A DNA stretch of 9,297 nucleotides from Pseudomonadota bacterium. GTDB lineage: Bacteria; Pseudomonadota; Gammaproteobacteria; Xanthomonadales; Xanthomonadaceae. The position numbers and the translations under genes were made by a program. Location: assembly GCA_023423675.1 (NCBI GenBank), contig JAFAFD010000080.1:1-9297 (forward strand), in the 5' to 3' direction. This document shows positions 6,823-9,297 of this stretch, in pieces (position 1 is the first letter of the stretch; the number at the start of each line of letters is the position of its first letter). The notes under the pieces are model-generated. The model had not been told where the DNA came from, made no database searches, and saw only the letters and a program-made list of their open reading frames with translations.

Positions 6823-6845
6823 GGACGGAACGGTGCGATCCGTCC
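6823..6845. promoter_or_regulatory. Inverted repeat at the predicted transcription start of the PLP enzyme gene
   Basis: Arms GGACGGA (6823-6829) and TCCGTCC (6839-6845) flank nine bases whose inner CG/CG can also pair. It lies immediately downstream of a minus-strand TACAAT and would overlap the start of transcription, as repressor operators often do; a leader hairpin is the other reading. Confidence 0.4.
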
Positions 6846-6851
6846 ATTGTA
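6846..6851 (-). promoter_or_regulatory. Putative -10 element for the PLP enzyme gene
   Basis: TACAAT on the minus strand, 41 bases before the ATG at 6804, matches five of six consensus bases. No convincing -35 is visible. Confidence 0.4.
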
Positions 6852-6879
6852 CGTCGCAGTGCCGTCAGGTGGCGGCCGG

Positions 6880-6885
6880 TAGAAT
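6880..6885 (+). promoter_or_regulatory. Putative -10 element for gloA
   Basis: TAGAAT matches five of six consensus bases and lies 44 bases before the gloA ATG. The -35 region is weak. An AAGGA Shine-Dalgarno follows a few bases before the start codon. Confidence 0.4.
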
Positions 6886-6929
6886 GACGCCATCCGGCCA
6901 TCACGGCCCTGTCTGAAGGACCTTCCCCC

Positions 6930-7448
6930 ATGACCCTTCCCGCCCTGCGCGATATTCCCGGCGTGGCTGCCCAGGCCCCGGCCGAGACCCACGGCTTCGT
7001 GTTCAACCACACCATGCTGCGGGTCAAGGACATCACCGCCTCGCTGGACTTCTACACCCGCGTGCTCGGTTACCAGCTGATCGACAAGCGTGATTTCGCC
7101 GAAGCCCAGTTCAGCCTGTACTTCCTGGCCTACGTGCCGGCCGGCGTGGCCGTGCCGGAAGACGATGCCACCCGCCGCGTGTGGATGGCCGGCCTGCCGG
7201 GCGTGCTGGAACTGACCCACAACCACGGCACCGAGACCCAGGATGGCCCGGTCTACCACGACGGCAACAGCGACCCGCGCGGCTTCGGCCACATCTGCGT
7301 GTCGGTGCCGGAACTGGAATCGGCCTGCCAGCGCTTCGAAGACCTCGGCGTGCCGTTCCAGAAGCGCCTGACCGATGGCCGCATGAAGAACATCGCCTTC
7401 ATCAAGGACCCGGACGGTTACTGGGTCGAGATCATCGCCAACGCCTGA
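6930..7448 (+). CDS. gloA: Lactoylglutathione lyase (glyoxalase I)
   Basis: Converts the hemithioacetal of methylglyoxal and glutathione to S-lactoylglutathione, the first step of cytosolic methylglyoxal detoxification. The 172-residue product belongs to the long form of glyoxalase I, like the human and pseudomonad enzymes and longer than E. coli GloA (about 135). Family blocks are intact: TMLRVKD, SLDFYTRVLG, FSLYFLAYVP, ELTHNHGTE, GNSDPRGFGHI, and KDPDGYWVEII. The metal ligands are His27, Glu94, His121 and Glu167; the human enzyme has Gln at the first place, so the His is E. coli-like while the length is human-like. A tail of about 20 residues precedes the first strand. The VOC gene follows after 70 bases in the same direction, so read-through is possible despite a SMAG hairpin between them. 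Confidence 0.97.
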   Translation: MTLPALRDIPGVAAQAPAETHGFVFNHTMLRVKDITASLDFYTRVLGYQLIDKRDFAEAQFSLYFLAYVPAGVAVPEDDATRRVWMAGLPGVLELTHNHGTETQDGPVYHDGNSDPRGFGHICVSVPELESACQRFEDLGVPFQKRLTDGRMKNIAFIKDPDGYWVEIIANA

Positions 7449-7466
7449 CCGGCCGCGCCAGGCGCT

Positions 7467-7489
7467 CGCCGGGCATGGCCCGGTGCTAC
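7467..7489 (-). repeat. SMAG/REP palindrome G
   Basis: CGCCGGGC (7467-7474), ATG, GCCCGGTG (7478-7485), then CTAC (GTAG on the minus strand). The 8-bp stem has one G-T wobble. It lies between gloA and the VOC gene. Confidence 0.88.
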
Positions 7490-7506
7490 CACAGCGGTCC
7501 CCTTCT

Positions 7507-7518
7507 GAAGAGGTACGC
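7507..7518 (+). promoter_or_regulatory. Ribosome binding site deciding the start of the VOC gene
   Basis: GAAGAGG (7507-7513) lies five bases before the ATG at 7519. The in-frame GTG at 7483 lies inside SMAG element G and is not a credible start. Confidence 0.65.
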
Positions 7519-7947
7519 ATGGAAACGATGGAACTGCATCGCGGGCGCCTGATCGACCACCTGCAGCTGGTGGTGCGTGACCTGGCCGCCAGCCGCCGCT
7601 TCTACCAGGCCGTGTTCGATGCCATCGGCATCCCCATCGCCGGCGAAGGCCCGGACTATTTCTGGGCCGACGAACTGTTCATTTCCACCGCCAGCAGCGA
7701 GGCCGCCGCCGGCCAGCTGACCGGACGCCATCACCTGGCATTCCAGGCGCGTGATGCGGCCACGGTGGATGCCTTCCACGCTGCCGCACTGGCGGCAGGT
7801 GGCACCGACAACGGCGCGCCGGGCGAGCGGCCCTACCACCCGGGTTACTACGGCGCCTTCGTGCTCGACCCCGATGGCAACAACATCGAAGTGGTCTACC
7901 ACGGCCCGGCGACCTACAGCGCCGACTCGGTGAAAGTCAGCTTCTGA
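7519..7947 (+). CDS. VOC-family (glyoxalase/dioxygenase-fold) protein of unknown substrate
   Basis: A 142-residue single-domain vicinal-oxygen-chelate protein with two beta-alpha-beta-beta-beta modules. Module one starts IDHLQLVVRDLAASRRFYQAVF (12-33) with the likely ligand His14. Module two starts RHHLAFQARD (70-79) with His71 or His72 and ends DPDGNNIEVVYHG (117-129) with Glu124. The second ligand place in module one (around 54-58, LFISTA) has no acidic residue, so the site resembles a His-His-Glu facial triad more than the four-ligand glyoxalase I site; glyoxalase I activity is therefore unlikely. Substrate and reaction are unknown. The gene follows gloA in the same direction and is bracketed by SMAG elements G and H, which are almost identical direct repeats. 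Confidence 0.9.
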   Translation: METMELHRGRLIDHLQLVVRDLAASRRFYQAVFDAIGIPIAGEGPDYFWADELFISTASSEAAAGQLTGRHHLAFQARDAATVDAFHAAALAAGGTDNGAPGERPYHPGYYGAFVLDPDGNNIEVVYHGPATYSADSVKVSF

Positions 7948-7964
7948 TTGCCGCGCTGCGCGCT

Positions 7965-7987
7965 CGCCGGGCATGGCCCGGCGCTAC
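7965..7987 (-). repeat. SMAG/REP palindrome H
   Basis: CGCCGGGC (7965-7972), ATG, GCCCGGCG (7976-7983), then CTAC. A perfect 8-bp stem with GTAG at its foot on the minus strand. Same class and orientation as element G. Confidence 0.9.
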
Positions 7988-7994
7988 CAACGAA

Positions 7995-8017
7995 GAAGCC
8001 GGGCAATGCCCGGCTTC
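7995..8017. terminator. Bidirectional stem-loop terminator between the VOC and CBS genes
   Basis: GAAGCCGGGC (7995-8004), loop AAT, GCCCGGCTTC (8008-8017): a perfect 10-bp GC-rich stem between two convergent genes. It has no GTAG tag, so it is separate from SMAG H just upstream. T-tracts are weak on both sides, as is usual in high-GC genomes. Confidence 0.75.
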
Positions 8018-8037
8018 GTCCGTCCTGCACGGTCGCC

Positions 8038-8469
8038 TCAGTGGGCGGCCATGTAGATGTCCTGCAGAACCGCCTTTTCCAGCTCCAGCTCGCCCAGCAG
8101 GTTCTTGACGATATCGCCCAGGCTGAGGATGCCGACCAGCGTGTTGCCATCGGTGACCATCAGGTGGCGGCGACGCGAGTAAGTCATCAGCGACATGGCC
8201 TGCTTCAGGGTGGCTTCCGGCGCAATGCCTTCCAGGCCGGTGGTCGGCACGGTGGAGATCACCCGGCGGCCGGCCTGCGGGCCGTCGTCGGCCAGGCTGC
8301 GCACGATGTCCTTCTCGGAGATGATGCCGACCGGCACCCCGTCCTTGATCACCACCAGGGCAGCGATTTTATTCGCGCTCATCTTGTGGGCGGCGGCACC
8401 GATGGTGTCTTCCGAATCGATGGTGATGACAGCTTCTTTCTTGGATTGCAGGAGTTCGCGGACGTTCAT
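8038..8469 (-). CDS. Stand-alone CBS-domain-pair protein
   Basis: A 143-residue cytoplasmic protein made of two CBS domains in tandem (Bateman module, about 1-65 and 70-135). Motifs include AALVVIKDGVPVGIISEKDIVR (37-58) and RHLMVTDGNTLVGILSLGDIV (101-121), each with the Gly-Ile-(Ile/Leu)-Ser and Asp-Ile signature that ends a CBS repeat. Such pairs bind adenosyl nucleotides and sense energy state; the ligand and any target protein here are unknown. The ATG at 8469 (MNVREL) is chosen because AGGAAA lies just upstream and the protein starts as CBS pairs usually do; the frame stays open to 8586, but that extension has no domain similarity. No fused enzyme or transporter domain is present. It converges on the VOC gene across a strong terminator. 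Confidence 0.93.
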   Translation of the reverse strand: MNVRELLQSKKEAVITIDSEDTIGAAAHKMSANKIAALVVIKDGVPVGIISEKDIVRSLADDGPQAGRRVISTVPTTGLEGIAPEATLKQAMSLMTYSRRRHLMVTDGNTLVGILSLGDIVKNLLGELELEKAVLQDIYMAAH

Positions 8470-8833
8470 TCTTGTTTCCTGGTACAGGTCACTGAAGTCA
8501 AAAAGTGTGCTCTTCCGAATCGCCCCCTCCCCGGGAACAGACCTTTCAGCGCACGTCTGGCGCACGGTGCCGGCAGGTAACTGCATCGGCCAGCACGGTG
8601 CTGCAACGCGAACGAGGCCGGTGAAGGAAAACCCGCAGGGGCCTCGGACGATTCGATTCTACGACTGCCCCGCGCGGCCACTACCGGCACCGATGGGACG
8701 CTTCGTCGTGGAACCTGTCGACGATTCCGAGAATCGCACCTGCGGCAAAACCGGCGCTGAATACAGCCCTTTCAAGCCGCTCAAGTGCGCACCCGCGCGG
8801 CCGACGCAAGCGCAACCGCCCGACCATGCAAAG
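8470..8833. other. Long intergenic spacer upstream of the CBS gene
   Basis: 364 bases without a supported gene, between the CBS gene start and the 3' end of the pectinesterase, both on the minus strand. It holds two GCACGGTGC palindromes (8562-8570 and 8593-8601), a minus-strand TAGAAT (8661-8656) that could be a -10 element with a long leader, and a small palindrome CGATTC-CGA-GAATCG (8722-8736). There is no SMAG element and no convincing terminator for the pectinesterase. Confidence 0.6.
8562..8603. promoter_or_regulatory. Pair of GCACGGTGC palindromes upstream of the CBS gene
   Basis: GCACGGTGC occurs at 8562-8570 and again at 8593-8601; the second extends to the 13-bp palindrome CAGCACGGTGCTG (8591-8603). 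Centres are 31 bases apart, close to three helical turns, which would suit cooperative binding of one regulator. Function is inference. Confidence 0.3.
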
Positions 8834-9297
8834 TCAGCGGAAGGGTCGCCAGCTGCCGAGCACCGCCTCGGTGGTGTACTGCGCGGCCTCGTCACCGGAC
8901 AGGTGATGCGACCACGCCACGCGTTCTTCCGGTGAGGCACCGGCACCGACGCTGCCGAACTCGCCGTAGTAAGTGGTACGTTCGGCATCGGGCTTGTCCC
9001 AGTTGTGCCAGCCGGCCTGCACGATGTGCGGGCCCAGGTTGGACTGCAGGAACACCGTGCGCGCGAACGGGCGCCACGGCCGCCCCAGGTAGGCGGTGCC
9101 CACGCCTTCGCCACGCAGCAGCGCGCGACGGAACACGTAGCCGAAGCGCTGCCCTTCCGGCGTGGACGCTGCGGTGACCCAGCCCAGCTTGCCCTTGGAC
9201 ACGATCGTGCAGTCATCGAACAGTGCGGTGGCCGCGCCGAAGATGAAATCCACCGTGCCTTCGATGTAGCAGTCCTTGAAGTGCAGCACGCTGCCTT
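8834..9297 (-). CDS. Pectinesterase (pectin methylesterase, CE8), C-terminal part
   Basis: De-esterifies the methyl-galacturonate of pectin, releasing methanol; such enzymes are usually exported. Only the C-terminal 153 residues lie in the window, about 40% of a typical 330-400-residue enzyme, so the signal peptide and the first catalytic Asp are outside. Visible family signatures, going from the right edge, are CYIEGTVDFIFG with the second catalytic Asp (codon 9248-9250), then YLGRPWRPFARTVFLQSNLG with the substrate-binding Arg and Trp of LGRPW, then the HNWDKPDAERTTYYGEFGS segment typical of the family. The frame runs through the right edge; the GTG at 9289 is an internal Val codon. The stop is TGA at 8836-8834. 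Presence of the gene suggests contact with plant material. Confidence 0.93.
   Translation of the reverse strand, partial: GSVLHFKDCYIEGTVDFIFGAATALFDDCTIVSKGKLGWVTAASTPEGQRFGYVFRRALLRGEGVGTAYLGRPWRPFARTVFLQSNLGPHIVQAGWHNWDKPDAERTTYYGEFGSVGAGASPEERVAWSHHLSGDEAAQYTTEAVLGSWRPFR

Noticed and set aside
5677..6882. 401-codon open frame on the plus strand, antisense to the PLP enzyme
   Set aside because: Low-complexity His/Ala/Gly-rich product without recognisable motifs; the opposite strand has full PLP-enzyme motifs.
7486..7974. Minus-strand frame opposite the VOC gene
   Set aside because: Antisense shadow without motifs; the plus strand shows both VOC modules.
8470..8586. N-terminal extension of the CBS protein by 39 residues
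   Set aside because: The extension resembles no domain, while the ATG at 8469 has AGGAAA at good spacing and begins as CBS pairs typically do.
8693..8935. 81-codon plus-strand frame in the long spacer, running into the antisense of the pectinesterase
   Set aside because: No Shine-Dalgarno, weak third-position GC bias and overlap with a certain gene. I could not support it as coding.
1..9297. A defence island, mobile element or biosynthetic cluster
   Set aside because: No transposase, integrase, nuclease, toxin-antitoxin, NRPS/PKS or phage genes are present; the genes are unrelated chromosomal units in mixed orientation with uniform composition.

Overview
The window looks like an ordinary stretch of chromosome from a Stenotrophomonas-type gammaproteobacterium (Xanthomonadaceae). 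Base composition is high-GC with strongly GC-biased third codon positions. The spacers between genes are full of short palindromes tagged with GTAG, the hallmark of the SMAG/REP family of Stenotrophomonas; I count eight, in four or five stem classes. There is no tRNA, rRNA, CRISPR, insertion sequence or phage gene.

Layout. 1-1177 (-): aldehyde dehydrogenase, truncated by the left edge. 1178-1373: divergent control region with a 9-bp-arm palindrome. 1374-1940 (+): DUF1415 protein, overlapping by ATGA a short-chain dehydrogenase (1937-2740, +). 2741-2867: convergent spacer with three SMAG palindromes. 2868-4898 (-): oligopeptidase A (M3 zinc peptidase). 4899-5109: divergent spacer with one SMAG. 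5110-5514 (+): conserved-looking protein of unknown function. 5515-5691: convergent spacer with a seven-copy 7-bp tandem repeat abutting an inverted SMAG pair. 5692-6804 (-): PLP enzyme of the cysteine synthase / Cds1 cysteine desulfhydrase type. 6805-6929: divergent control region. 6930-7448 (+): glyoxalase I. 7519-7947 (+): second VOC-fold protein, bracketed by two nearly identical SMAG copies. 7948-8037: SMAG plus a strong bidirectional terminator. 8038-8469 (-): stand-alone CBS-pair protein. 8470-8833: long spacer with small palindromes. 8834-9297 (-): C-terminal part of a pectinesterase, truncated by the right edge.

Function. The genes are mostly independent metabolic and housekeeping units: aldehyde oxidation, methylglyoxal detoxification, peptide degradation, cysteine/sulfide metabolism, and pectin demethylation. 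The last hints at plant association. The only clear operon is DUF1415-SDR; gloA and the VOC gene may be co-transcribed. All three convergent gene junctions carry SMAG hairpins, which suggests they serve as 3'-end or terminator structures.

I do not see a new multi-gene system. What merits a second look is the repeat architecture (direct SMAG copies bracketing single genes, the tandem array fused to a SMAG dimer), several operator-like palindromes, the SDR with an atypical catalytic tetrad, and the uncharacterised 134-residue protein.
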